In this document: positions 43,792-54,500 of the stretch, piece after piece
Numbering within the stretch: the first letter of the stretch is position 1
Layout: the number at the start of each line of letters is the position of its first letter
Program-made: the position numbers and the translations under genes
DNA from: Aplidium turbinatum
Lineage: Eukaryota > Chordata > Ascidiacea > Aplousobranchia > Polyclinidae
Direction: 5' to 3'
Assembly (NCBI GenBank): GCA_918807975.1
Contig: OU964923.1
Coordinates: forward strand, 5,580,001 to 5,644,000
Length of the DNA stretch: 64,000 bases
The notes under the pieces: model-generated
Seen by the model: the letters and a program-made list of their open reading frames with translations, nothing else
Database searches by the model: none
Told to the model about the DNA's origin: nothing

Positions 43792-44847
43792 CAAGGATGC
43801 CAGCGACAAATTTCCAATAAACTTAGATTGTGTGCTAAAAAAAACCCAGATGAGGCAAAAAAAACCCAGGTCCAGAAAATATGTAGTAAAGCGGTTAAAA
43901 AAACCTGCGTGCGCTTTCAGCACCATTTTTAAATCATTACACAGAAGCCTCAGAAAGCTACAAATAGTAACACGTAGCCTATATAATATATATAATTATA
44001 CAAAAAAAACAATGAAAACTATCAATACTACAAAAAAGTGCTCAATGCTAAGCAAAAAAGCAAAGCAGAGCAAATTAAATCAAATATAGTAATTAATAAC
44101 TATATTTGATTTAATTATACAATATACGGTACATGCTTATGTTGGTATGGTAGTTAATATATATGTAATATAACTATATACAAAAACAAGAGCTTGGTAG
44201 GCCTATATGGGCTCACAGCAAAGATTTTGGTTCAAAATTACCTTTATGGTAAAGCGTCTAGCTAGCAAGGTTCAGTGCGTGTTTAACCAAAATTTCTAAA
44301 ACTGACTAGACAAAACCAATAAGGTTAGTTTTGACTTTTGAACTAAACTTTTTGCTGTGTGAGTTGTAGACTGCGGCTGAGGAGAATCATCATGCCTGCT
44401 TACTGCTTGGTGTACAACTACGATAACTTGGTAGCCTACTTAGCAATAAACCCTGCTTAGCCTTTTTCATTTGAACATAATGTTGAAAAGAATAACTCAA
44501 ATTCACAATAAGTAAATGTTCAGTAACACAAATAGTTGTACTACTCCAATTTTTAGTCATCCACATTTTCATAAAGTTGGATCATTTCTTTAGCATCCTG
44601 TAGGCTACCTCACTGACTGCAGTAGCTGATGCAAAAAAACATTACCAGTAGGCTACCTTATCATTTTTGTGTTGCAGTGTGGACCATTTATCGAAGATCC
44701 CAGTGCCTTAATACCGTGCAAGCTCTGTACAAAGTTAAAAACCAAAAAAACCTAGATTTACCTAAATTTGAAATAAAAAAACTTAAAACCCAGATGTGGT
44801 CAAAAAAACCCAGATCTAGGTGGAAAAACCAAGGTCTGGCATCCTTG
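43792..44847. mobile_element. hAT-like MITE nested in the 4.8-kb element
   Basis: Ends CAAGGATGCCAG and CTGGCATCCTTG with perfect 8-bp duplications GTTGCGAC (43784-43791, 44848-44855). Sub-terminal AAAAAAACCCAG motifs recur at both sides. The interior is AT-rich with a stem (AATATAGTAATTA/TAACTATATTTG) near 44085-44110. Confidence 0.85.
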
Positions 44848-45046
44848 GTTGCGACAGCTTCAGCTTCCACTCAGTTCGGATCGCTTGCGACGGCTTGCGA
44901 TTGTCTGAGACCTAACGCACGAAATACGTACGCAATGTAAACGGTCCCAATCACTTGTGTGTGATGGATCGAGCGATGCGTATTGTCGGAGTGCTTACGC
45001 ACGGAAAACGCACGTAGTCTAAACCCAGCTTTAGTCTCTATGTTTT

Positions 45047-45461
45047 GATAGGCACTTTTACGTATTGCACTGCCCGAAGAGGCAACCGCAACCATGCGTA
45101 TCGTATATGACATTACTGGTGTTTTAGTCACAACTTTTCTCATAAACTCCATTGTTTGCAGTCACTACGATTCTTCTTGCACTCAGTTCAGTTGAAGAAG
45201 AAAAAATAGTATTGGCAGAGGGTGGGAATCGAACCCATGCAATCGAAATTATTACTCCTCTGCCCTAACCATTAGGCAACGTTGGTTGTGGCGATGCATG
45301 CAGTTAAATTTCTTTGTATCAACATCTTTCGATAAAGACGACCAGTTAATCACGTGTTGAGTCATGTCACGCATGATAGCGCTACCAACGTCAGCGATGT
45401 CGTATGTCACGCATGGTTGCGGTTACCTTTTCGGGCAGTGCAATACGTAAAAGTGTCTACC
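45047..45461. mobile_element. 415-bp element with ~50-bp TIRs and 9-bp duplications (Mutator-like)
   Basis: GCACTTTTACGTATTGCACT and its complement form long ends extending through GCAACCGCAACCATGCGT with a few mismatches. CTATGTTTT is duplicated (45038-45046, 45462-45470). Long TIRs and 9-bp duplications are typical of Mutator-like elements. It carries a tRNA-like segment. Confidence 0.75.
45195..45290 (-). repeat. tRNA-like segment inside the 415-bp element
   Basis: Complement has A-box TTGCCTAATGGTTAGGG and a perfect B box GGGTTCGATTCCC, followed by CTCTGCCA. The 5' acceptor half does not pair, so it is not a functional tRNA. Confidence 0.55.
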
Positions 45462-45690
45462 CTATGTTTTCTTGTTGCTAATTCCTGCTAGAAGTGTTTG
45501 GTATTGGCAAAACTTTCTCTTTTAATGCAGTTTTGTTTAAAATTAAGCAATTTTTTTTTTAGACTGGAAGCGTCATTATCAAGCATAAAGAGATTGAAAG
45601 CATCATTCTCAATATCGTGACGTCACACGCGTGCCAAAGGGGGGTTGTAACCCCCCAAACCACCCCCTTGGCTACGCCACTGGTTTTAAG

Positions 45691-46908
45691 CGTATTGCTT
45701 CGAAACTTATGAAATATTTGTTTCCTTGAGGAGACGCGATATAGGCTACGGTAGTCGGTGGCCTACTACAATTTCAGATAACCTACTAATTTTTTATGGG
45801 TCTGCGAACGCTTCGAGGGCACTAAAAGGGGTCTGCCAAAGCAAAAAAGTTGAAAACCACTTCAGCCTATTAATTTAAAGCCTTTTCAAGAAGTCTATGT
45901 GAAACTGCAAAAAGTAAAGTTCTATAAAAAAATTTTCAAATGAAATATTTTCTTCTTGATCTTGGTGTTTTGTCGTTCAAAAAGTCGGGCTCTTAACCTA
46001 AGGTAAAGTGAAATTCACTTCTTGTTTTCTCTATGTTAAGACCTTCTTCATTTTTCATTTCTCGCGGAGAAATAATGTCTACTGTCGAAATCTTTTCCAA
46101 CCAAGGTAAAGTTTTCTTGGTTAAAAAAGAGGAAGCGCACAGCGTCCGTTGAAAAAGGTTACAAACAAATTAACAGTAGGCTTTTTTTTATTTCATTTAT
46201 TGGCAGGTTGATGCTATTTTTAGAGTTTGTATTTTTTGTTTTGAAATATTTCATAAACTTTCAATTGCTGGTTTTTGCACCCAAAATTTTTATGAATTAC
46301 TAATTTGAGTACGAAAAATATATTCTATTCAAACGCCTGAGAGGAAAATGACACAAACTAAAACTAGGAATTGGCAACTCTGAAAGTTTTGAACAATTGA
46401 TGCAGCTGCAAGACATGGCTGCATTAGTGCATTCTGCAAGTGCTGAACTGGCGGTTTTATTTTTAGTTTTTTGTTGTGACACTTCATTGAACAAGTTCTT
46501 ATAAAAGCAATGATGTGGTTGACACAAAATTTATTCTTAATCTATACTATACGAACAGGTAGAAATGCAACACCTGTTTAAACAAAAGACTTGCTGAAAT
46601 ATACGGTACCGTACTGGTACGTACTCCTTTGCTTTCACATTGTAAATCTAGCTAACCTGTAGAACCATAAAAGTTCAAACCTGATTTTTAATAGTTTATT
46701 GTTAAAAAAATCCACTTAAGATAGTCTAGTTCTTCACAGCAATATTTTCCCAAACCATGCTTTTAAAGCAACTTTTGTGCATACTAATGAGTTTGAAAAG
46801 TTTCCCCATACGTGGGCAGTGGGCACTATATTTTGAAGTATTACGTAGCAAAGTTAGGTTACTTAATTATCTGATTGTAGCCTTAATCATCACAGTAAGG
46901 TGCAGTTG
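45691..46908. other. no gene seen
   Basis: AT-rich DNA within the putative first ROR intron; no repeat boundary recognised. Confidence 0.45.
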
Positions 46909-47157
46909 TGGCTGCGTAGCCGAGTGGTGAGAACATCTGCACGACGTTCGAAAGGACGTGGGTTCAATACCGCTCCAGAGCACGCGGCTGTGTCTCGGCA
47001 AAGACACTTAATGGTAAGCCAAAATAAAGGAAGCAGCTGACTCAAAGACTATATGTCCCTTCGCTGCTTCCTGTTATCTGTTGTATTGCATCTGTGATTG
47101 CAGTGTACTGTATGTTATCGCAATGGGCGCAAATAAAAACACGATTATTATTATTGT
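46909..47157 (+). repeat. tRNA-derived SINE (family C), full length
   Basis: The head GGCTGCGTAGCCGAGTGGTG (A box) with the B box GTGGGTTCAATACCGC looks serine/leucine-tRNA-like. Body to CAATGGGCGCAAATAAAAAC and an ATTATTATT tail. Confidence 0.85.
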
Positions 47158-48263
47158 GTCATGAAAGAATGATGTATGGTATTCTCTTGGGTGGTTGCTG
47201 TAGACCTAGCTGGGTTAACAATTAGCATCTTGGCTAGGCTACATAAAATGAAAAAAATATTTGGGGAATGATTACCTATATATTTATGGCGCTATAAATG
47301 TAGTCACTTTTCTTATATTTATGAAACTATTATGCATATACAATTATACATTGTTGTGTGAAATAGTTTTCTGAAGCTATTGCTCCATTATTAAACATTC
47401 GGAAGTAGCTACGGTAGATCTGGAACACTTTATATTTGGCTGGGCTATGCAAAATGTTTACATTGCTTTATATAATCATGTGCCTTATCGAACATTGGTG
47501 ATAGTGTTTCACTTTGAATTAAAAAATTATCTGTTTAAGTCTGCTTTACAACAACAGCATATTTCCCAGTTTTTTACAGCAGTAAATTATGATTTGGATG
47601 TTTTTTGAACTAATTAATTAATGGACACTTAGACAGAATTTTTTTTTGGTTGAAATATAGCAGGCAACAAAACTATGCAATGAAGGCTTTGCGATTTTTT
47701 ACTTTAAAATGTATATAGTTGAAATAAAAATATGTGCTGTTGCTTTGTAATACATTTGTAATTATCAGATACCTCTCAAGGTGACAGAATAGTGACTAAG
47801 ATTAGTGGCATACCTTTTTAACATGACGCCCAGACAAACTTTAAATGTACGTCCTTTTTAACAATGTAAGTTAAATATTGCATACAGGTCTTTTATGAAC
47901 AAGTCACGAAGAAAAAAAATGTGTTATTGCCGTTTTATTATTTTCAAAGGCAGTCATGTGAGATTGTTTTGTTGTGCAAGTTTTTTTTTGTGAATAGAGT
48001 GCTGTGTTGATGCAACCGGCGGTGACTGACCTATAGATACAGGTATTTTTGTCGGATAACTGTAGACAAAAAAAAACTACCCAAGTCCGGCAGATTGTTT
48101 CAAAAACTAATATAATACAGGCCTCTAAATTCGTTTTTGTTGATGGCGGACAAACGTGTCCGGTCTGAGCAGCTATAACGGCAGACAAATTAAGTCTCAC
48201 GGCGGACACACTTGTTGTAGTGTTGATCGTCATGCTTAACCACTCTATCTTGATAATTTTTCA
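47158..48263. other. no gene seen
   Basis: AT-rich sequence; the 47904-48233 minus ORF has no recognisable domain. Confidence 0.4.
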
Positions 48264-48470
48264 CCATTTGAGAAAGATAGAGCGATGGTTTAGAAGGCTT
48301 CTTAAAATTTCAGCGAAGCCACTCTGAAAGGCTGTCATCAGACCAACAACGTGTGCTTGAAAAGTCAAAGCGCCGTGTAGCTGTTTAATACGCCGCACAA
48401 CTTCCTCCGAATGAGGTCTTGTGGCTACTTGCGTCACAATGCTCTGGACACAAGTCGGAAAACTCCTACA
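48264..48470 (-). other. 69-codon coding-like open stretch, unknown
   Basis: Open on the minus strand from just after a stop at 48471-48473 to a stop at 48261-48263, in otherwise stop-rich DNA. The translation looks protein-like and helical (SEEVVRRIKQLHGALTFQAH, FAEILRSLLNHRS) but starts without ATG. It could be an old exon or TE relic. Confidence 0.25.
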
Positions 48471-48749
48471 CTAACGCTAGTATTTTCTGCTGTGTAAAGT
48501 TTCACTAGGCGTTTTTCTTTAGGTTTCTTTTTGCGTGACTTGTGAGCGACAGTGAATTTTTCCTCGGCATTTTCTTTCTTACTGTATACCAAAACTTAAC
48601 AAATTTTGTAACCAACCGTGCCTTATCAATATTACTCAGAGATCAAACCCAGATATTGTGACGTAAGACTTGAACTAAGTTGCACGTGACTAGTGTAAAA
48701 GTACCTGTACTGTACTCTCATCGATTCTTAGCGAAGAGTTCACCTTTGT

Positions 48750-48797
48750 TATGCTGATTCAATGTCATCAATCGTTGAAGCAACGTCACATTCTGTT
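48750..48797. repeat. palindromic MITE fragment
   Basis: GCTGATTCAATGTCATC and AATCGTTGAAGCAACGTCAC preserve only the core arms. Confidence 0.45.
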
Positions 48798-49654
48798 CGA
48801 GTGAGTAGTGAGTACTCAGCCTTGAGCTGATAGCCCGGAAAAATACAGGTGAAAACAATGAAAAACACCTTTTTCACAATTACGTGCTTCTTTACTAAAA
48901 CTCACAAATACTTTGCAAGGTAGTCATCCACTCACTTTGGGTCTCAACTTTAAAATGGAATACTGTAGTCGTTGTATACATGAGAGCAATACGAGTGATT
49001 GCGATCGTGCCACATTTCTTTCAAGTTCTTAATTTTGTTTTTAAGTTTGTTTCGATCTCCAGCACGTTTTAATATTTTTACGTTTTGTCGCTTCTACTTT
49101 TTTCTCTATTGTTTTTGCTGTGATGGTCAGAAATAAAAACAACTCAACTGTTATACAGCCAATTCTATACATTTTTTGTATCAAGATTTAGCCTATGTGG
49201 TTTTTCATTTTGGGTGAACCGTACTGCGGTTGATTTCAGTAAAAAAATGTTTAGCTGTCTGATCCCCTTTGACTGGTCTGCTCACATCGTAGAGCATTCA
49301 AAGGGCTGTGGTTTGTCCATACCTGCCTATAGTGCCTAAGATGTAACTCAGCTCAAAGCCCCGGAATTTGTAATCAAAGTTAAAATGGCGGCTTTCACAA
49401 AACTGACAAAAACTGAAACTTTTACATTTTGCTAAAGGTTTGGAACCCATTAGATAGAATAAGAAAGTATATTTTGAAAAAGTATGATATGTTTATCGTT
49501 TTTTATCAATCCGGAGTCGACCGTTTTTTTAACGACTTTGTCTTTGGACATGCCAAAATTCCACCGACTCCACAGTCGTCATCTTAACCACGAAACTGGG
49601 TAGTTTTTATATCCACATGTTTATACTATCTATCTTGCAACCACCAGCAAGAAA

Positions 49655-49705
49655 CTTGTTTTACATTGATTTAATGCCTGCACATTGCACAATGCACATT
49701 TTCTG
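49655..49705. repeat. palindromic MITE fragment, left arm
   Basis: TTGTTTTACATTGATTTAATGCC-like core start followed by TGCACATTGCAC; the right arm is lost. Confidence 0.4.
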
Positions 49706-50120
49706 GATAAAGATTGGATGAAGTAAAAACAGTTTTAGTGATCTAACAAGGAATTTTTCTTTCCTTTCTTGCCTTCTGATTTTGATTTTTAATGAAATTG
49801 TTTGTGGAAGTGTGAGAAATTATTTAAACTATTGATAGGATGATACATGTTGATCACCGACATATTAGCTATACAACTGAGAGTTGCTTAGTAACAAGGC
49901 TTTATTTAATTTTTCAGACTTTACATAGGTGTGATATTTTGTCTATATGCATTGATGGTTGAAAGTGGAACATGGAAAAAGCTAAAAGTAATTTTATCTT
50001 TTATGTTTTTAAGTAATTAGTAATTGTCGTATTTTAAAGACTGCATACATTACAACTACAGTAAATTTTGCAAACATTTGTACCTAGAAAGCACGATCCA
50101 TTTATCACGGAACGGCCCGT

Positions 50121-50267
50121 TTCGGTGAGTCCGATCCCTTAATGTGGAATTTTTTCATTTTTTTTTTAATTATCGGGTACCGTAGCCTAATTATCATTGC
50201 CGTTTTTGGGTTTGGGGTTAGGTTTAGGGGTTAGAGGTTAGGAACTCACCGAATCGGACTCACCGAA
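50121..50267. repeat. small TIR element with telomere-like interior
   Basis: Inverted repeats TTCGGTGAGTCCGAT (50121-50135) and ATCGGACTCACCGAA (50253-50267). Between them is a degenerate telomeric stretch (GGGGTTAGGTTTAGGGG, 50213-50229). Confidence 0.65.
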
Positions 50268-51475
50268 TTTTAGTAGCAGACCCCATTTATCAAGTAGGCC
50301 TACCAGTAACTGCTGCTTCAAATCTGCCTTGATAGTTAGCTTGGGACATTGTGTTGCTGGTGATGACAGACTCTTAGGTAGGCCTGGAGCCTTTGACTAA
50401 AAGGTTTTAAAACAAAGCTGTAAAGGTACAGCTCTTTGTTTTGTTTATTTTAAATTATAGTTTCACTGTGCTTTAAGCCTTCAAAAAAGACTTGTAACAT
50501 TTTACATTATTCCAGGTAATGCCAATGGCTTTTTTTGTTTAGTGATGACAAAACGAAACATCAAAATGAAAAAGTTAAAGCAACTTTGACAAGAGATAAT
50601 TTTTATTAAGGCTTATTGTACCGTACAGTTTTGGACTTTACAATGGCAACAGCAGTGTGATGTGCACTCGATACTACAATATTCTAGTTAAAGACATGCT
50701 TTCCATATTCTTTGTGTAATGATTCATTTAGCAAACACTTGTGTTTAACAAAGGCCATTGTGCAAATATTGACAGCCACAATGAAGTGCAAACTCAAAAC
50801 CATTCATACAAAAGTTTGTCAGTGCTGTGTTTACAGAAGAAAGCGGCACTACTTTCCTTGTGCTTTCAATAGCCCAATCTAGAAATGCAATGAGTGTTGT
50901 GCACTTTTGATTTACTGGTACATGTGTTTTGTGGTGATATTTGAAACAAGTATCTTCTCATAAAGAACATATTATATGTTGTTGTGTATGTATATCTGTT
51001 GCGTACGATATATCACAGTAACTTCATCAACTCTCTTTTCAGTCTGAAGCAAGGAATCTGATTACAGTGGCCTATATGTATGATTGCATATTTAGTAAAC
51101 TAAACTATTCTCATCTTCGATTGATGTTAAAGTGGATGGTAGTTTTTGTTTCAATTTTAATACTAAAGCTGAAAGCTATTAGTTCAGGTAGTTTTCGCAT
51201 TTGATTTCTGTGCTTTTTTATTCAAATTTATTGAATGTCTAATATATATATATTGTTTTTGTATATATGAATTACCGTATGTGCTTCTTTTTGTAATATC
51301 AGGGTACTAAGACAGAGCCTAAGTTTTGGTATTTTAAGACATTTTAACACTTTTTTTCAACTTTTAATTTGTAAGGTGTTGCCCTTATTTTTCTACCTCT
51401 GCGCTGTGTATCGGTATATATTGTCTATAGTATGCACCACAATCAAGATATTATTCACATGTTTTTGTGTTCCAG
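50268..51475. other. no gene seen
   Basis: AT-rich sequence immediately 5' of the first ROR DNA-binding exon. An upstream ROR exon could hide here but none is recognised. Confidence 0.45.
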
Positions 51476-51561
51476 AGCTGATTTCGCTTATCCCCTGCAA
51501 AATATGTGGGGATAAATGCTCAGGAAAACACTATGGTGTGTGCAGCTGTGAAGGTTGCAAG
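51476..51561 (+). CDS. ROR: ROR exon: first zinc finger
   Basis: Encodes [20 protein letters not shown] and VCSCEGCK. Four cysteines in C-X2-C-X13-C-X2-C. Two bases at the start complete a codon from an upstream exon. Ends phase 0 at a GTAGGT donor. Confidence 0.93.
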
Positions 51562-54500
51562 GTAGGTGAAGTTTTTATGATTTACTTAGCACTCTGCTGG
51601 AAGAGTTGCTATTTTGACACTGTTACCTAACTGTGCTGAGACAGTATAAAAACGGCAACTTTTGCTGACATGGTACACAAAGTGCTCATTTGTAGAATGT
51701 CATGACATTACTGTTCGGTTGTGTACTGATGATTGAGTAGTAACAGTTTCATGACTTCTTAACGTATGCAGAATCCACAAGCTTCATAGTAAAGTCCGGT
51801 TCATGCACTTAACAATCGAGTGTATACAGCAATAAACAGGTGTTCTTATCCACCTTATTTTATATCACGCTGGAAGTCCTGATAGTTTAACTTGAGTTTC
51901 TAATGAGCATGCATGAGATAATCCTAGCTAACTCCTAACACCACGACTTAGTCATAGTGACATGATCAATAAACACACTGGGTAAGCAATTATCATGGTC
52001 CATAACTTTAATTTGAATGAGACTGTTAGCCAGGCATTTAATTCAATAACATGATAGTGTACGCTCTTCTAGTGTATTAGTTGGGCTTATTTTACAATAG
52101 GAAAACGTAACATGTTGTTGAAATAATGAATGACTGGCCACTCTTTCAAACCATTGACATAGCTCGCTTATGAAGTTGAAGTATTGCTACAAAAACTGTT
52201 CTCGGTTGATTAACAATGAAAATCATAAGAAATGGAGTAAAGGCAATCGCTGCGACGAAAGAATTGGCCACCCCCACGAGTGGGAACAATGCCGAATATT
52301 CTTGATGATGCTAAAAAAGACGGTTTTCTTATTCCATACTCACGTTGGAGGAGTCACAAATGTCAGAAATGCTTTTAAAAGCACAAACAAATGTTACCAC
52401 AATATATCAAAATATTAAAAGCCTTCAAAGCTTTTTCTCAAATGTAGTTTCGGGAGAGAGTTTGCTTTCTTGTACCAAAGACAGGCAAGATACAACAATA
52501 CAACAGGGTTGAGCATTATAACAATATATTTTACAAATAGTTTAACATAGTTTTTTGCATAGTTCAACAGTCAAACGTTTTCGGCTTAACTTAAGCCTTC
52601 GCCAAGAATCTAAACATATTTGTAAAAATGCAATAAATTTCAACTTGAAGGTTTTTTTTCTCAAATAGTTTTCCAAAACTTGTTATGCTTAGTGTTTCAC
52701 TGGTGTAGCCACAGCTTTAGGTCGTGGTTGTTTATAAGCACTGTGGTTATTTTTATTTCTAAGCGAGAACAACAGCCTTCGGTTTTTAACATCATTGGCA
52801 TAATTCTCTTTGAATGACGTGCATCTATAAGTTCTGGATCAATTATATCCTTGTAAGCTCATTGTCGATTGTTAGATACATAGGTTTTCACTCAACGCCA
52901 GATAAAGTTTGCATGGCGCAAACAAAGGCAGTTTAATAAGCGCTCATGCTACGGAACACGCTGTAAATTCAAGTAGCGTTGAAATTCAATAGCTTAAAAA
53001 TAAGCGTATTGATTTTCGTTGCTTTGACCTAAGTTGACGTTCATGATGATCAAGTTTAAAAAAATCCAGCACGCTCGGTGTGCCGCTATTTGCATACCGT
53101 GCAAATCCTTTTGTAATCTGGCTTATCTTTTGCCCATGAATTGTCGGACGACAGATAGCGAATACGAAGCTTGAACTGCTTTTGTGTTGATTTTGCTGTC
53201 GCAATCTTAAACAATCTTCACTGTGTTTTGGCTTGTTTGCTTTACGTCGTCGTTCCAGTTTTGACTTGCTCGTTAGCTCATTGCATTACAAATTAATTCG
53301 ATATGTTGGAGTAGATTTTTCTTCGATTTGGTGGGAGCAGTGAGCCCACACGAAAACACATAGTTATTCTAAATATAATTGTCTAAACGTGCACTTTGGT
53401 AGAGAACACGCTGTGTTTGTCGTTTTTTTTTCAGTTTTTACTTAGATCTCACTTTAATGCGAAGATCTCTGAGACAGCTTAGGTTACAGACATCTACCTT
53501 AACAATACTACCCAAAAAAATAATCACGTTTCAAAGCTTCACTAAATTTATTCATTTTTTCCCAGTCATTGGCATGCGTATACAACACCGTACATCGCAT
53601 TGTGTAGCTGGACCATTTTAATCCCACATACCAGCACCATGACGCCGAAGAATGAAATCATGAAATTTTGTGCCTAGTAGTTAAGCCATTGCATTTAAAT
53701 GTTTTTCTTGTACAGCAGTGGTTGCCGATCTGAGGTCTACGACGACCGAGGTGTTTGCGAATGTGTTGAATTTAAGGTCGTCGGACGACTCGGCATGCGA
53801 CAACTCAGCAAGTGCCTCTACTTAGCAATTACATTTCAGCTGCTGCCAAGTCAGTGAATCAGATTTGCGTGCTCACGTCGGACTTGCTTGATCATCGCTT
53901 GCTAAACTGAATTTGCTGCCTTGTGATATGCCAAGTTATGGCTTACTCAGTTGTTACTTACTCAGTTTTATCATTTACTAACTTCAGCCACTTGCTGAAA
54001 TGTTGCTAGCTCAGTTGTCACTTGCTTAGTTGTCGCTTGCTCAGTTCACAACTGCTGACTTGTAGGAGACTCGAATTTAGGATAAATGCTAACATTTAAA
54101 TATAAGTAGTGATTTTACAAAGTTTTTATTCAGAATTACTGTAAGAAATGTAGAGGTTTGTAGACTTAACAATTATTCAAAAAAAAATTTCTGAATGCAA
54201 ACGTTGGGGCCGCGTTTGTGAATTGACAAGATAAAAAGTCATTCGGAAAAAGTTTCCTATGATTTACGTTCCGATGTTGTTCTTTTATTACTATTATTAA
54301 TCGCTTTTCAGAGCTTTTTCCGCCGAAGCCTACTGAAGAATGTCCAATACGAATGCCAGCATAAGAACTTTTGCCGCAACAAAATCACCAGAGCAACAAG
54401 AAACAAATGTCAGGCCTGTCGGTTTCAAAAATGCTTGGAAGCTGGCATGGGAAGAGAAGGTATGTGGCAATACATTACCAAGCACTGTCATGCCCATTAC

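Larger units (their letters stand above)
40268..45030. mobile_element. 4.8-kb TIR element, possibly PIF/Harbinger-like
   Basis: 30-bp inverted repeats AGCTGGGTTTAGACTACGTG / complement, extending through CGTTTTACGTGCG. Flanks are TAA and TTA; comparison with other MITE copies supports insertion at CTAAGTCTC. A 3-bp T-A/T-A target fits PIF/Harbinger, but no transposase or Myb-like gene is readable. The interior is AT-rich and holds a SINE scrap (43119-43212), a hAT end (near 43020) and the 43792-44847 element. Confidence 0.75.
40041..45682. mobile_element. hAT MITE, CAGTGGCGTAGCC family, copy 3, expanded by three nested elements
   Basis: Left end CAGTAGCGTAGCCAGG, right end CCTTGGCTACGCCACTG, and perfect 8-bp duplications GTTTTAAG (40033-40040, 45683-45690). 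The MITE itself is about 460 bp (40041-40267, 45031-45046, 45462-45682). The rest is a 4.8-kb element (40268-45030), itself holding 43792-44847, and a 415-bp element (45047-45461). Confidence 0.88.

Noticed and set aside
45195-45290. tRNA gene on the minus strand
   Set aside because: The B box is perfect but the 5' acceptor strand does not pair with CTCTGCC; it lies inside a TIR element.
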